This document shows, one piece after another, positions 11,820 through 22,378 of a stretch of DNA of 64,000 nucleotides; positions within the stretch are counted from its first letter, which is position 1; every line of letters starts with the position of its first letter. Where the stretch lies: NCBI RefSeq assembly GCF_932294415.1, contig NC_065536.1, positions 7,128,474 to 7,192,473 of the forward strand, read 5' to 3'. Both the position numbers and the translations under genes were made by a program. This DNA is from Quercus robur. Lineage: Eukaryota; Streptophyta; Magnoliopsida; Fagales; Fagaceae. A model generated the notes under the pieces. It had not been told where the DNA came from. It ran no database searches and worked only from the letters and a program-made list of their open reading frames with translations.

Positions 11820-12881
11820 CTATATACATGATACATATAACACTACATTCTCCATCAACTCAATCACATTTAGCTTCTCAGTCCATTAGTTCCACATCAA
11901 ACTGTTTTCCAAAAGCAATAGCCATAACCAGTACTACACATATAGATTTAACAAATACACAACTAGAAATTGAAAGCCACCGCCGTTGGTGTTGGTGGCG
12001 GTGGCGACGAACGGTTTCAGGTGGAGCTCTTGAGGGTGAGACTTGAGAGAGTTCAAGATTAGGGATTACCCGACCGTTTTGGGGGAAAATATGAAGCGGG
12101 TCAGGTCGACCAGATCGACCCGAAATTTTAAAGGACCAAGTTTGACCCAGTCTAGTCTGACGCTCACACTAAAATCCAGGTTTAGGCCCTTTCTTCATTT
12201 TTCCTTAGCCCAAAACACCGCATACCATATCGCTTTGAAAATCAAGTCCAAAACCCATTCTCAACTAAGCCTAAACACTTAAGTCTGAACCCAATTCTCA
12301 AAAAAAAAAAAAAAAAAAAAAAAGGTCTGAACCCACCCAACCTAAGTCTAATTAATTTATTATTTTAACGATATGAAATTGGATATAATTATAAGATGTT
12401 ATTCAATTTAAACATAGCTATACATAGGAAACTAGAATTCCTCTTTTGACTCTTTATTTCAAGTTTGAAAGTAAAAGATTTAAAACCGCACAAATAAAAG
12501 TGCAAAATTGAAGGCAATTATGGCTTCATTTATTTTTAGACGAAGGTAAGTAGTTTTCATTAATTCAAATCATGGTGAAGTACAATAAAAATATGGTTAT
12601 TTAATCCAAATAACTTGACATTAACAAATCAATGAATAAAGCCGTATGATTTTTTGTGTTTCTAAAAAGCAATCTTTTTTTTTTTTTTTTTAAATGAATT
12701 AGGTATTTATATCACACCAAAATGAAATTTTGTATCGTTCAACCATTATCCGTTCTAAGGAAGCTGTGAAAGGCTCATTAGGTGTACCCCTTATTCGGTA
12801 ATAGGGGAAGTATTTAGGTTTTACCTTCTTTATAGGGAGATCCAAGAAAGTTTATTTGCACGAATTAAAAAAAAAAAATAG
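11820..12881. other. End of block copy A and intergenic sequence
   Basis: About 11820-11960 still resembles the PRP38 intron 1 region near 30100-30250. Beyond it are a GC-richer segment around 11980-12150, a 24-bp A run at about 12300 and AT-rich sequence. No gene is supported. Confidence 0.45.
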
Positions 12882-13480
12882 AATAAACTTTAATGTGGCC
12901 ATATAAGGCTCTTCTCTTAGGCCATAAAGAAAAATGTAAATTAAGGTGGTGGTTTAGGTGATGCGAGGTTGATAGAAAAGGAAAACATTGGCCAAGATGG
13001 GACCAATTGTGCCAACCCAAGTACAAGGGGGAATGGGATTTGAGGAAATGAGAAAAGTTCAATGATGTCATACTAGCTAAACAATTTTGGCTTCTTATTC
13101 ATAACAAATAATCCTGTTCTATAAGACTTTTTAGGCAAAGTTCTTCCCAAAAAGAATAGTCTTTAAAGCCAAGGAGAATTCAAAGTTGGTTAAACAAATG
13201 GCTTACAATGGCAAGTTGATCACTTTTGCTCAGAACAACCATCATGGATATGTTTATTGATGGTGAGACTAGATAAATGGAAGAGCCATGTGATAGACTT
13301 GAATTTTCCACATCACAAGACTAGAATTATTAAAAGTATAACACTAAGTGAGAGGGCCCCACCAAATCTAATGATATGGTCTAATAGCAAGGATGGAAGA
13401 TACATGGGAACAAGAACAACACCTATAAGATGCTTACCCAAGAAAGAACAAGTTGCCAAAACCAGGAAGTTTGAACACAA
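12882..13480 (+). mobile_element. LINE ORF2 fragment (3' part), frameshifted
   Basis: Translated pieces in different + frames match the C-terminal part of plant LINE reverse transcriptases. FNDVILAKQFWLL (near 13050-13095) corresponds to the [14 protein letters not shown] block of the LINE at 36808-42649. A later piece (13265-13420) with LNFPHHKTRIIKSITLSERA, then IWSNSKDGRYMG, corresponds to the linker before the zinc-binding reverse-transcriptase domain. Frame changes and stops separate the blocks. No endonuclease, catalytic FADD block or RNase H was found, so this is a truncated relic. Confidence 0.7.
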
Positions 13481-14094
13481 AGTAGGTTTCATAGTGTTTT
13501 ATCACAAGGAAATTAAATCAATATCATATGCAAAATTATGCCATACAATAAATGCAAGAACTCCATATCAACCAACTATTACAATCCAAAATTTGTCTTA
13601 AACATTCACTAAATTATAAATTTTTCAAAAAGGCGAGTAAGCTAGGTAGTATCCAACTTTCATAATACAAAAACTTCCATAAACATATAGAGCTACTAAA
13701 TGTCTAGATCATACGGAAACCACGCATATCTTGGAGTCAAAACTCTCCTCCAAGAAATTTTTTGGGACTAAATACATGTATTTATGCATGGGAAAGATTT
13801 GCTCTACATCCTTTCCATTTCACCCGCTTGTTCAACCTTGAACCCACGCTTATGTTCTGATGCTTCATGTAAACTATGGAATGAAATTTAGATTGGCTAT
13901 CCCAATCAGGCTAACCATCATGATGGATAACATGTCTAATGTAGCTATCTATGATCGCAGTCATAGTAGAGTCACTCCATGGCAATGCTAAGTAAGTCAA
14001 ATTTGCCAAATTCTTAAGCCAAAACTTGTCAGTAAGCACTGCTCTAATATAACAATAACCTCATGCTTCTTACTACTTCCATTTGTCATCACAT
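13481..14094. other. Intergenic sequence
   Basis: Possibly more LINE-derived sequence at the left, but no motif is recognisable. It ends sharply at the start of block copy B near 14095. Confidence 0.35.
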
Positions 14095-16190
14095 TGTTAC
14101 TAGAGGTCCTTGGTGAGGATTATAGGGGAAGTTCCTAGTTCTTTGGTTACGAGCTGAAAGTTCATTTCATTTCATCTTTGTTTATGCCAGGATTAGCAAA
14201 TTTTAGCCGAGTCCAAGTATGTAATTTATTTGAAGTATGTTCAATGGTAATGTTTTCACAAAAAATATCATGTCGTAGCTTCCCTACTCTTTTTTCTTCT
14301 GCTGTTCTTAAAATTATGTGGTAGATCTTCTAACCGATTCCTCAAAAATAAGAAATATGGTAGATCAGTTGGCAATCACTGGTATTCTCTATTCTGGATA
14401 AATTCCATTGAAAGTATTGGTCCAATATTTATACAGATTTTCTTTTGAAATTAAATTTATACCGGATTTAACAAGAATTAGAGGGACTATTTTTTTTTTT
14501 TTTTTTTTTTTCCCTATGAGGCTATGATCTTGATTTTACATTGTTTTCTTTCCTGTTTTGCACATCATTTGAGGGGCTATGTTTCATACATTCCAAACCC
14601 ACCATAAGCCAGACCTCAGCCTTCACCTTTGCAATGAACCCAAGTTCTGTTTCTCACCAAAGACTTGTTTAAATAGAGATAGTATAAACTTCTATACAAT
14701 GCTGCAAAATCCCTTTATCCCTTAAATAACAGGATTTTATAATTTAATATGTGTTTCTCATAATCAAGTTGAAGCCCACAATCTTTATCAAAAAAAGAAA
14801 AAAAAATGTTGAAGCCCACAATGAGTATGCAGTTCTCATCAGCATTAATAGAATATTTTGACTACAGTTAAAACAGAAGCCAAACATAAAAGAATGCTGG
14901 CAAAAATGGTTTGATTCTCAAAGTGATGGAAAAAACATAAAACAATGGGGCATAAATATGAAAGATCTGTAATTGGCATCCATTTGCCACTTACTAGAAC
15001 ATACATTCAATACTGGCAATCCCAGCTGCTACAAGTAACGGCCCACAAACTTTATATATCCATCCATATTAACAGAAAATGATCACTTTGGCACACTACG
15101 CTACTAGCATCTATTTCAATGGTTTCAACCCAAGGGATGCACGCAGCCTATTAGCTTCAGAAATCTCAGGGTCTGGGTGATCGGTCCCATCCTCTTTCTT
15201 CCGATCCCTGCTCCTACTTCGGCTTCTTGAGTGACTCCTCCTCCAGCCACGGTCCCTGTCTCGCCTCTCCCGCTCCCTACCATGCAATTAGATAATATGA
15301 AGAGCACAAACCCAACCTTGCTCACTTAGATAATTTAAGGTTCTGTGGGTTCGTCCCCCTTATGCTCTTCGCCGCTGGGTCCGTACGGTTTGCCATTCCT
15401 ATTGGCCTCGCGAAAGCTCTCAAACCATTTAGGGGAGGAGGGGGAAACGGTGCGGTTTGGGCAATGTGTTCGAAAATGGAAGTGGTGTTGGGCTTTGTAG
15501 GAGAAGAGCAAAAGCCCAACTGGGCTTTATGAATGATTATATGCTCAAATACACTTGTAGGAATGAAGCCCAAGCCCAACTGTCAATAAACAAATGCTCA
15601 CTTTTTTTTTAATATAATATAGAAATTCTAGTATAGTCTAATTTAAGTGTATATGTATATGAAACTCTCTTTTAGAAACTTGAACCCGACCTTTACCCCT
15701 CATTCCACAAGAACTTTTTACCTATATAGTGACCATCACCCTAAGGGTTCGTGGTTTTCTAGGAAGTAATTGTTCTTGTGGAAGCAATTATAATGTTCTT
15801 TTTTTAAATACTCACTTCTAATCTTTTTTTTTTAAAATTTTTTTTAAAGGAAGCAATTTCTCATCATTGTTTATACATTTCATTTATTTAGCACTTGAAA
15901 CTCTCATTGTATATAAATATGGATGTAAATTAGTTTAATTATATAGATGTAAATAATTTTTTAAGAGAAATTCTATAATTGTTTATCCTCATGTTTTCTC
16001 TTGAGTTTCTTAATTGGTCTAAATATATAAATTATTGGGAAAAGTTATAACACGCATTATGAATTTGTGATATTCTCTAATTTAGGTGCAGGACAATAGC
16101 TTTCAAAATTTCAACTGAAGTTACTAAAATTTTAAGCTAATAACTATATTATGATATTCTCTAATTTAAGTGCATGGCAATAGCCTTCAA
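14095..16190. repeat. Segmental duplication, block copy B (of 24912-31773)
   Basis: Copy B starts at TTGTTAC.AGAGGTCCT (C: 24912) and ends at AATAGCCTTCAA (C: 31773), and is very similar to the intact block along most of its length. It is only 2.1 kb instead of 6.9 kb because it lacks three internal stretches corresponding to about 26004-26131, 26216-27550 and 27604-30700. The first two junctions show short microhomology (CTT-like and ACC); the third carries about 8 extra bases. The right edge abuts the XTH relic. Confidence 0.9.
15114..15418 (-). pseudogene. PRP38 pseudogene, block copy B (first and last codons only)
   Basis: The right part keeps the ATG and the first ~20 codons of PRP38 ([20 protein letters not shown]). 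It is then joined directly to intron 5-derived sequence and a shortened exon 6 tail that still ends in the SLGLKPLK-type region with changes. Everything encoding the helical PRP38 domain is gone. The retained 5' flank carries the same TGGGCT motifs as the intact gene promoter, so transcription is possible, but a functional protein is not. Confidence 0.85.
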
Positions 16191-16841
16191 CGTAGATAAT
16201 ATAGCACTATAATTTTGTGATTACATGAACATGTGGGCATGTGTTATCTTGTGCATGAAGTATAGAGTTTCTCATATATGTGCCATTTAACATGTATGTA
16301 TTTATGCATATTCTTACGTCCAAAAAGGAAACAACTAATCTAATGCATTTTATTTTGTTTTGTTGTGTGTATCTTGTAGGGTTTGGGTTTAAGTCTCTAA
16401 AGACTTACGGTTCTGGACTCTTTAGTATGAGAATAAAGATTTCCAGTAGGGATTTTGCCGCAGTCATAACAACCTTATATGTTAAAAAATTTATTTTTGT
16501 TGAACATTTCTCTCCTTGCACTCCTAATTTTGCTCAAATATGGTTGTATACATGACATAATTAAGTACTAATATGATATTCATGGATCTATGGCAGTTAA
16601 AATCAAAAACAGGTAGCCATGATGAGCTTGATTTTGAGTTTTTGGGTAGCAAGAGGCCACCTTATTTGTTACACACAAATGTGTTCGCAAGTGATAAAGG
16701 TGGTAGGGAGCAAAGAATTCATCTTTGGTTTAATCCGACTAGGGACTTCCATAATTACCATATTCTTTGGAAAACATATCAAGTAGTGTAAGGATAATCT
16801 TTTCTCTCTCTAATTCCTTTTTTTTATTATTATGAAACATT

Positions 16842-17150
16842 ACAATTTAAATCATATAGTTTAGGAGTGTAACAAATTAAACTCTATAGTATTAAAAGAA
16901 AGAAATTAACCATGATATTTTAGAAAGTAACCAATTAAAACCATGAGATTTCAAAAAAGTAACAAATTGAATTTCAATCCATTGAAGTGGAATGGCATTT
17001 TATTTGGGGTTTAATATAGGATGACGGTTTAATTTGTTATTTTTAAAAAAATTTTGAGTTTAATATTTTATGTTTGAAACTATAGGGTTTAATTATATTC
17101 CTTATTTCTGAAACAATGTTTATAATTTGTTACTCTTAAATTATACATTT
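16842..17150. mobile_element. Foldback MITE-like repeat in the XTH relic intron 3
   Basis: The left end (TTTAGGAGTGTAACAAATT near 16861) and right end (AATTTGTTACTCTTAAA near 17125) are inverted relatives. Repeated AACAAATT/ACCAATTAA blocks occur between them in mirrored order. No target-site duplication was resolved. It lies wholly inside the intron. Confidence 0.45.
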
Positions 17151-17218
17151 AAGGAAAAAAAAAAAAAAACAGGGAAGGTATTTAATTATATTATTTTGTA
17201 CTTTTCTAACAAATGGAT

Positions 17219-17239
17219 ATATATATATATATATATATA
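17219..17239. repeat. (TA)n microsatellite at an intron 3' end
   Basis: A TA run of about 20 bp immediately precedes the AG acceptor of the XTH relic exon 4. Confidence 0.8.
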
Positions 17240-17615
17240 GGTTTTTCGTGGATGGTACCCCCATAAGAGTATATAAGAACAACACAAACATTGGAGTGAA
17301 TTTCCCAGTGAATCCTATGCAAATAGAGGCAACCATATGGGATGCACCATAGGCCTCACATGGAAAACCTGTACATTGGACTCTCAAGGACCTTTCCAAG
17401 CTCACTATCAAGGATTTGGAATAGATGCATTCACGGCCCAGATCACCAATGCTCCAGAATGTGCTTCTTCAAACTTTTGATGGAACAAGGACAAGTATTG
17501 GAAACTGGACCCTCATTAGCAAAGAGCCTATGAAAATGTGAGAAAGAAGTACATGATTTATGACTATTGTTCTCTAGATACCCTAAAATTCCCCGAGTGC
17601 CCAAGCAACAATTAA

Positions 17616-18215
17616 CGAATAGAGTTAGATACCTTGAAAACCCTAAATTTCTATTATAAATGTAACTAGCTAGGGGAAGTTATACATTCTCATCCAAAAC
17701 TATTAACGTTATTAATTTGTAATATCCTCTTTAAACTTTAAATTTGAGCAAACAAATTACATGATTAGTTGCACTTTCTCTACGTTAAATTTTCCCTTAT
17801 TTTATTGGTCATGTTTAACATTCTACATACTTATTATTTAATCTAAAATATATAAAAGAAATATAAGCACATAATCATATGAATGAAATGATATATAATG
17901 AAATAAGAATGTGAGCTTTAAGGATAAGTGGGGGACGTTGCAAACTATAATCACATCATTTGGAGGTTAATTATTTAAATTTAAAGTTTAGAGGGCGATT
18001 GCAACACATCTCATGGTGTTAGAACCCATTTCCTTCTTTGTATACTTGCCTCTGTACCATGTAAAAATTATAAATAGATACAATGGCAATCAATTCCTCA
18101 CTCTCCCTCACTTCTGTAGCCCGGTTTCTTCTTCTTCTTCCCAAAGCATGTCTTTTGCCTTCCCTACCTTCAACAGCTCTCACCTTGGACCTATCGCATC
18201 CCTAACTCTGTCAAT
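17616..18215. other. Intergenic sequence
   Basis: 3' flank of the XTH relic and AT-rich sequence. One 88-codon frame near 18013-18279 has no recognisable similarity and runs into the transposon end, so it is not called. Confidence 0.4.
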
Positions 18216-18218
18216 ACC

Positions 18219-18807
18219 CACTACAAGGGGAAAAAAAAAACACTATTTTGCAACAAAGCTCAACAAAGAGACATTATAGTAGCAATAAATATAAATATGT
18301 GCATATATTACTTTTTTTTGCAATAGGACTTAAAAATACTAATATATTGTATCAATCTTTTATTTGTTACAATAACTTGCAATAACCTTGTTGCAATAGA
18401 CTAATCCCCTCCCGCATTTTATTTTCGCCAATTTTTCACCATCCGCTCTTACAAAAATAACCCTTTCCTTTCTATCTCGTACACTTTGCCTGTTTCTCTT
18501 TCCTATTCTCTTAATCCACTGTTTTATTTCACCAAATAAAAAATTTGAGGGTGTGGAGCCTAATGACGTTGTAATAAATTATAGCAATAATATTTTTGTT
18601 GCAATAAAGTATTTTTAATAATAATAAAATTATTTTATTGCAATAAAATGCTATTGCAATGAAAATTTTGTTACAATAGCCTATTAACACAGAGTTTATT
18701 GCAATAATGTGTAACAAAATATTTTTGTAATAATAAGGTTTTATTGCAACAATTTCGAGTTTATTGCAACAAAACAATTTGTTGCAATAGAGTTTTTTCT
18801 TGTAATG
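18219..18807. mobile_element. CACTA-like non-autonomous element, copy 1
   Basis: The left end reads CACTACAAGGGGAAAA and the right end, reverse-complemented, reads CATTACAAGAAAAAACTC; both then lead to TATTTTGCAACAAA or TCTATTGCAACAAA. A 3-bp direct repeat ACC flanks it (18216-18218 and 18808-18810), as expected for the CACTA/Spm superfamily. The interior is built from many TTGCAATAAA/TATTGCAA subterminal motifs and has no transposase. A relative lies at 47280-47843, and both share extra flanking sequence outside the termini. Confidence 0.75.
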
Positions 18808-18884
18808 ACCATTTGTGCCCTCTGATCTTTCCCAAAAGAAGGAGATCATAATCTTGAATTTTGATCATATGGTTTGCCCTTGAA

Positions 18885-19508
18885 TAAACAAACCTCTATG
18901 TTCCTTCAATAATTTTATCTCATTCCTTCTGATATAGAATTTAGGATCACTCCTAACCAACTCATTCATATAGTTTGACTGAAACAGCTCACAGTTTACC
19001 AACGATTTTCCAATCATACCCAAATCTGCCCCAGCCATGGAGAAATTAGCCCCTAGAGATGCAATAGTTTCAACAGATGAACAATCATACCCAAATCATC
19101 TTTGTAAGATTGAACATCTGATTTGACCTCTATGGACAAATCAGAAAGTTCAATATCTCCCAGACTCCTATTTAACTTTTTGGCCATATTTGCGGTATTC
19201 ATTAGGGCAATGACAAAGAGTTGTTCTCTACTGTTTACTGGCTTTGCCACCGTGCCAGTAAACAACGCACCGCACTCAGGGATAAATTTCAGAAATTGAG
19301 GCTTGGCATAGATTTCTTCCACATAACAACTAGCATGCCAGTACACGAGGTCGATAGTCACCACCGGAAGCTCAGTTGTCATTTTTGGCATATGTGAAAA
19401 CCAAAGAAAATAGAATGTACCGGCCAAGAGATAGAGACTGATTAGCCCGATTAACATTTTTCGAATCTTGAACAAATCGATAAGAACATGAGTATAGGTT
19501 CTGGCCAT
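18885..19508 (-). pseudogene. Membrane-anchored PMEI/pectinesterase pro-region-like frame, copy 1 (frameshifted)
   Basis: From the ATG at 19508 the frame encodes a basic start and one hydrophobic segment (about residues 18-38) ending in FYFLWFSHMPK. An ectodomain follows with helix-rich blocks such as LNRSLGDIELSDLSIEVKSD. A 4-bp deletion relative to copy 2 shifts the frame after IVHLL at about 19070, giving a 151-residue product. In the shifted frame the original continuation is still readable to near 18885 (FQSNYMNELV, then KLLKE). A third copy with the same blocks lies just upstream of a pectinesterase-like segment (21284-21535). I therefore infer an N-terminal pro-region of a type-II pectinesterase, with low certainty. 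Confidence 0.45.
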
Positions 19509-19518
19509 TTTGAGAGAA

Positions 19519-19775
19519 GAGTAGCTAGAGTCTAGTATAGGGTTTGTAGTAAGGGTAACTATGGTGGGAGAGAAGAGTAGAGGTAATAGCTAAAGTGTGG
19601 TATAGAGTTTGTAATAAGGGTAGTCGATGGTGGGAGAGAAGAGAAGAAGAAGTAGATAAAGTCTGGTATAGGGGTTTATAATAAAGGTAGTGGGTGGTGG
19701 TAGAGAAGAGTAAAAGTACTAAAGTAGTTGCTAAAGTTTGGTTTAAGGTTTGTAATAAAGGTAGTGGGAATAAGA
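19519..19775. repeat. ~75-bp minisatellite upstream of copy 1
   Basis: Four imperfect units contain GTAGCTAAAGT.TGGTATAG, then GTTTGTAATAAGGGTAGT, then GGTGGGAGAGAAGAGTAG. The array lies directly 5' of the ATG at 19508. A matching array lies 5' of copy 2 and one unit-like remnant lies near 22390-22480. Confidence 0.8.
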
Positions 19776-19792
19776 AGTGACAGTTGCTTTTA

Positions 19793-20280
19793 TATGCCCC
19801 AACCACAGAGAAATTAGCTCCTAGAGATGCAATAGTTTCAACAAGTAGGTGTACAATCACACCCAAATCATCTTTGCAAGATTGAACATCTGATTTGACC
19901 TCTATGGACAAATCAAAAAGTTCAATATCTCCAAGACTCCTATTTACCTTTTTGGTCATATTTGAGGTATTCTTTAGGGCAATGACAAAGAGTTGATTTC
20001 TACTGTTTACTGGTTTTGCTACCGTGCCAATAAACAACGCATCGCACTCGGAGATAAACTTTAGAAATTGAGGCTTGGCACAGATTTCTTCCATATAACA
20101 ACCAGCATGCCAGTACTCGGTGTTAGTAGTCACCACCGGAAGCTCAATTGCCATTTTTGGCATATGTGAAAACCACAGAAAATAGAATGCATTGGCCAAG
20201 AGACAGAGACCGATTAGCTCGATTAACATTTTTCGAATCTTGAACAAATCAATAAGAACATGAGTATGGGTTTTGGCCAT
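19793..20280 (-). pseudogene. Membrane-anchored PMEI/pectinesterase pro-region-like frame, copy 2 (3'-truncated)
   Basis: The ATG is at 20280. It has the same hydrophobic anchor and ectodomain blocks as copy 1 and keeps the frame through HLLVETIASLGANFSV. At about 19793 the coding sequence ends abruptly at the tandem-duplication junction; translation would continue into the minisatellite of copy 1, giving a spurious Thr/Leu/Tyr-rich tail. Units 19027-19790 and 19793-20550 are therefore tandem duplicates of about 760 bp. Function unknown. Confidence 0.45.
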
Positions 20281-20287
20281 TTTGAGA

Positions 20288-20540
20288 GAAGAGTAGCTAG
20301 AGTCTAGAATAAGGTTTGTAGTAAGGGTAACGACGGTGGGAGAGAAGAGTAGAGGTAGTAGCTAAAGTGTGGTATAGAGTTTGTAATAAGGGTAGTCGGT
20401 GGTAGGAGAGAAGAGTAGAAGTAGTAGCTAAAGTCTGGTATAGGGTTTGTAATATGGGTAGCGGGTGGTGGCAAAGAAGAGTAGAAATAGTTGCTAAAGC
20501 CTGGTTTAGACTTTGCAATAAGGGTAGTGGGAATAAGAAG
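20288..20540. repeat. ~75-bp minisatellite upstream of copy 2
   Basis: About four imperfect units of the same family as 19519-19775, in the same position relative to the ATG of copy 2. They were carried along by the ~760-bp tandem duplication. Confidence 0.8.
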
Positions 20541-20622
20541 TGACAGTTGCTTTATTGAAGGGTAAAAAATAAAAGGAAATGAAATAGTTTCTTATTTTGC
20601 TTTAAAATATTTAGTTGTCTTA

Positions 20623-20785
20623 GTGTGCGTTTGGGTAGGGATGAAAAATGAAAATTATTTCACTATTCAGCTTATTTTTGTTACTATTCATGGCCCTACT
20701 ATACTATTTCAACCAACTTTTATCTTTATTTGTAGTACCTTCAGTAATAATTTTTCAGTTTCAGCAAAATAAGTGGTATCTAACT
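20623..20785. mobile_element. MITE-like repeat (GTGTGCGTTTGG family), copy 1
   Basis: This segment aligns with 62107-62276: GTGTGCGTTTGG at the left, then ACTATTCAGCTTATTTTT, CTTTATTTGTAGTAC and AAAATAAG.GG. Terminal inversion is weak (GCGTTTGG versus CAAACAAAC in copy 2). Next to it, ACTGAAGTTGCGTCCCA occurs twice in tandem (about 20782-20816). Confidence 0.55.
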
Positions 20786-21283
20786 GAAGTTGCGTCCCAC
20801 TGAAGTTGCGTCCCATGAGGACTATATAATTTTTCCACACAAAGATGACTCATGAATACCATATACTTTATCTATTAGATATAGCGTGTTCTCATCTATA
20901 CATGCATTTATAAAATAAGGAGCCATTAGAAATTGGATATATTAATTAATAGCATCCCAAAAAAAAAAAAAAAAGAATACCAAGATAATAGAAAGAAGTA
21001 ACATTATTTAATCAAAGACCTAAAATCATAAATCATTTGAGACAATAGTCATGTAATTAAATTACTAAAAAAATTTAGTGTTTCATTCACTTCAAATTAT
21101 ACATTCATTTCAATAAAATACACATTTATCTTCACAAAATACACTTTTAAGGTGTTTCATAATATAGTACAAAAAGCATTTGTGTATTCATCAAATCCAC
21201 AAGCAAGGTATTTAAAACATAAAAATAGTGTTGTTGAACTTACTAAAAATGGTAGAGCGCAAGGTAGATAAATTTTTCTCGAT

Positions 21284-21721
21284 TCAATATAATGGTTCAT
21301 GGATAACGATGGTTTGCCAGATTTCAACAACAAATTGAAGTTTATGTGATAAGGAGATTACTGCAAGTTTGTCGTAAGTTTCAAACTTGATATACACAGT
21401 GAATGTAGTCTGTGTTTTCGTTGGAGTGCGTTTAATCGCCTTTGAAATGGTTTTAACATCCCTAGTGCCATCCTTAGCCACCATTATATTTGATATCACC
21501 TTGTTTCTCTTGAACTCATCTAGAAATTAATGAATCAATCAAGTTTTGGTTGAGTCATCAACTTCATGTCTAACTTCATCAACTACACACTCTTGGTGCG
21601 ATGGTCACTCCATAAGTATAAATGCTTGTGGGGTGTAAGAGGCAATAGTCGGGGTTCAAGTCTCCAGGAGGGAGCTTTCACACATATACACTTAGATTAA
21701 GTTAAAATAGAATTTTTATCT

Positions 21722-21756
<35 letters not shown>

Positions 21757-22378
21757 AATTAATGAGAAGAGCAATAAATAGATCCTTACTCCTTTAATAA
21801 TTTTAGTTTATCTTGTTTGGTGTAGAAATTAGGATTGCTCCTTATCAACCCATTCATACAATTTGATTGAAATAACTCAGAGTTCACCATTGATTTTTCA
21901 AACATAGCCAAATTTAACCCAGTCACAGACAAATTAGCCCCCAGTAATGCAATATCTTCATCAAGGAGATGTACAAACATACCAACATCATCCTTGCAAG
22001 ACTTGAATATTTGATTTGACCTCCATGGACAGATCAGAAAGGTTAACATCTCAGAGACGTTTATCTATGTTTTTGGTTGTTTGTTGTTTATGGCAACAAC
22101 AAAAAGTTGTTTCTTACTATCTACCGACTTGGTTAAATAGTGCACTACGCTCATAAATGAAGTCCATAAACTATGGGTTGTAGCAGATCTCATCTTCGTA
22201 CCATGGAGCAAGCTAGTACTAGGTCTCAATAGTCACGGTCGGAGCTTCAGTTGCCTTTTTTGACACACCTAACAAGGAAGTAAAAGGAATCTGCTAAGAG
22301 ACCAAAACAGATTAGGACGATAAACATATTACGAATAATGCAAAATCCGGCAAAAATTTTAGTAGAGGTTTTCACCAT
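21284..22378 (-). pseudogene. Pectinesterase-like pseudogene (anchor + pro-region + start of the PME domain)
   Basis: The 5' part (ATG at 22378) encodes an N-terminal hydrophobic anchor and the same pro-region blocks as the copies at 18885-20280 (LLGANLSV, FQSNCMNGLI, KLKLLKE), with frameshifts. After a ~250-bp interruption that contains a (TA)n run (21729-21753), sequence from about 21535 reads VISNIMVAKDGTRDVKTISK, then TFTVYIKFETYDK and LQFVVEIWQTIVI. That is the beginning of a plant pectin methylesterase catalytic domain (compare VA.DGSG.FKTI and YVK.GTY). It stops at about 21284, well before the catalytic QAVAL, DFIFG and RxxW regions. Pectinesterases de-esterify wall pectin. The C-terminal two thirds are absent, so it is dead. 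Confidence 0.6.

Larger units (their letters stand above)
16380..17615 (+). pseudogene. Xyloglucan endotransglucosylase/hydrolase (XTH, GH16) pseudogene, first exon missing
   Basis: XTH enzymes cut and rejoin xyloglucan in the cell wall. Three exons are recognisable. Exon 2 (16380-16480) encodes KTYGSGLFSMRIKI. Exon 3 (16597-16787) carries the GH16 catalytic signature HDELDFEFLG with all three acidic residues. Exon 4 (17241-17615) encodes FFVDGTPIR, TIWDAP and the XET C-terminal signature ENVRKKYMIYDYC. Intron borders GT/AG are intact. Lesions in exon 4 are an in-frame TAG after WDAP (probably from TGG), a one-base frameshift shortly after it, a disturbed W-rich segment, and a TAG after LDPH (probably from CAG). 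No signal-peptide exon exists upstream; block copy B occupies that place. It is therefore truncated and dead. Confidence 0.85.

Noticed and set aside
15322-15579. 85-codon frame running into the PRP38 start in copy B
   Set aside because: It begins at a non-ATG codon and reads through the 5' UTR because the (GA)n run is missing in copy B. In the intact gene the same region is interrupted by a stop, so it is not a conserved extension.
18013-18279. 88-codon frame near the CACTA element
   Set aside because: No similarity recognised; it crosses the transposon terminus and has no gene context.
19525-19790. Thr/Leu/Tyr-rich tail of the 251-codon frame
   Set aside because: It is minisatellite read-through across the tandem-duplication junction, not a protein domain.
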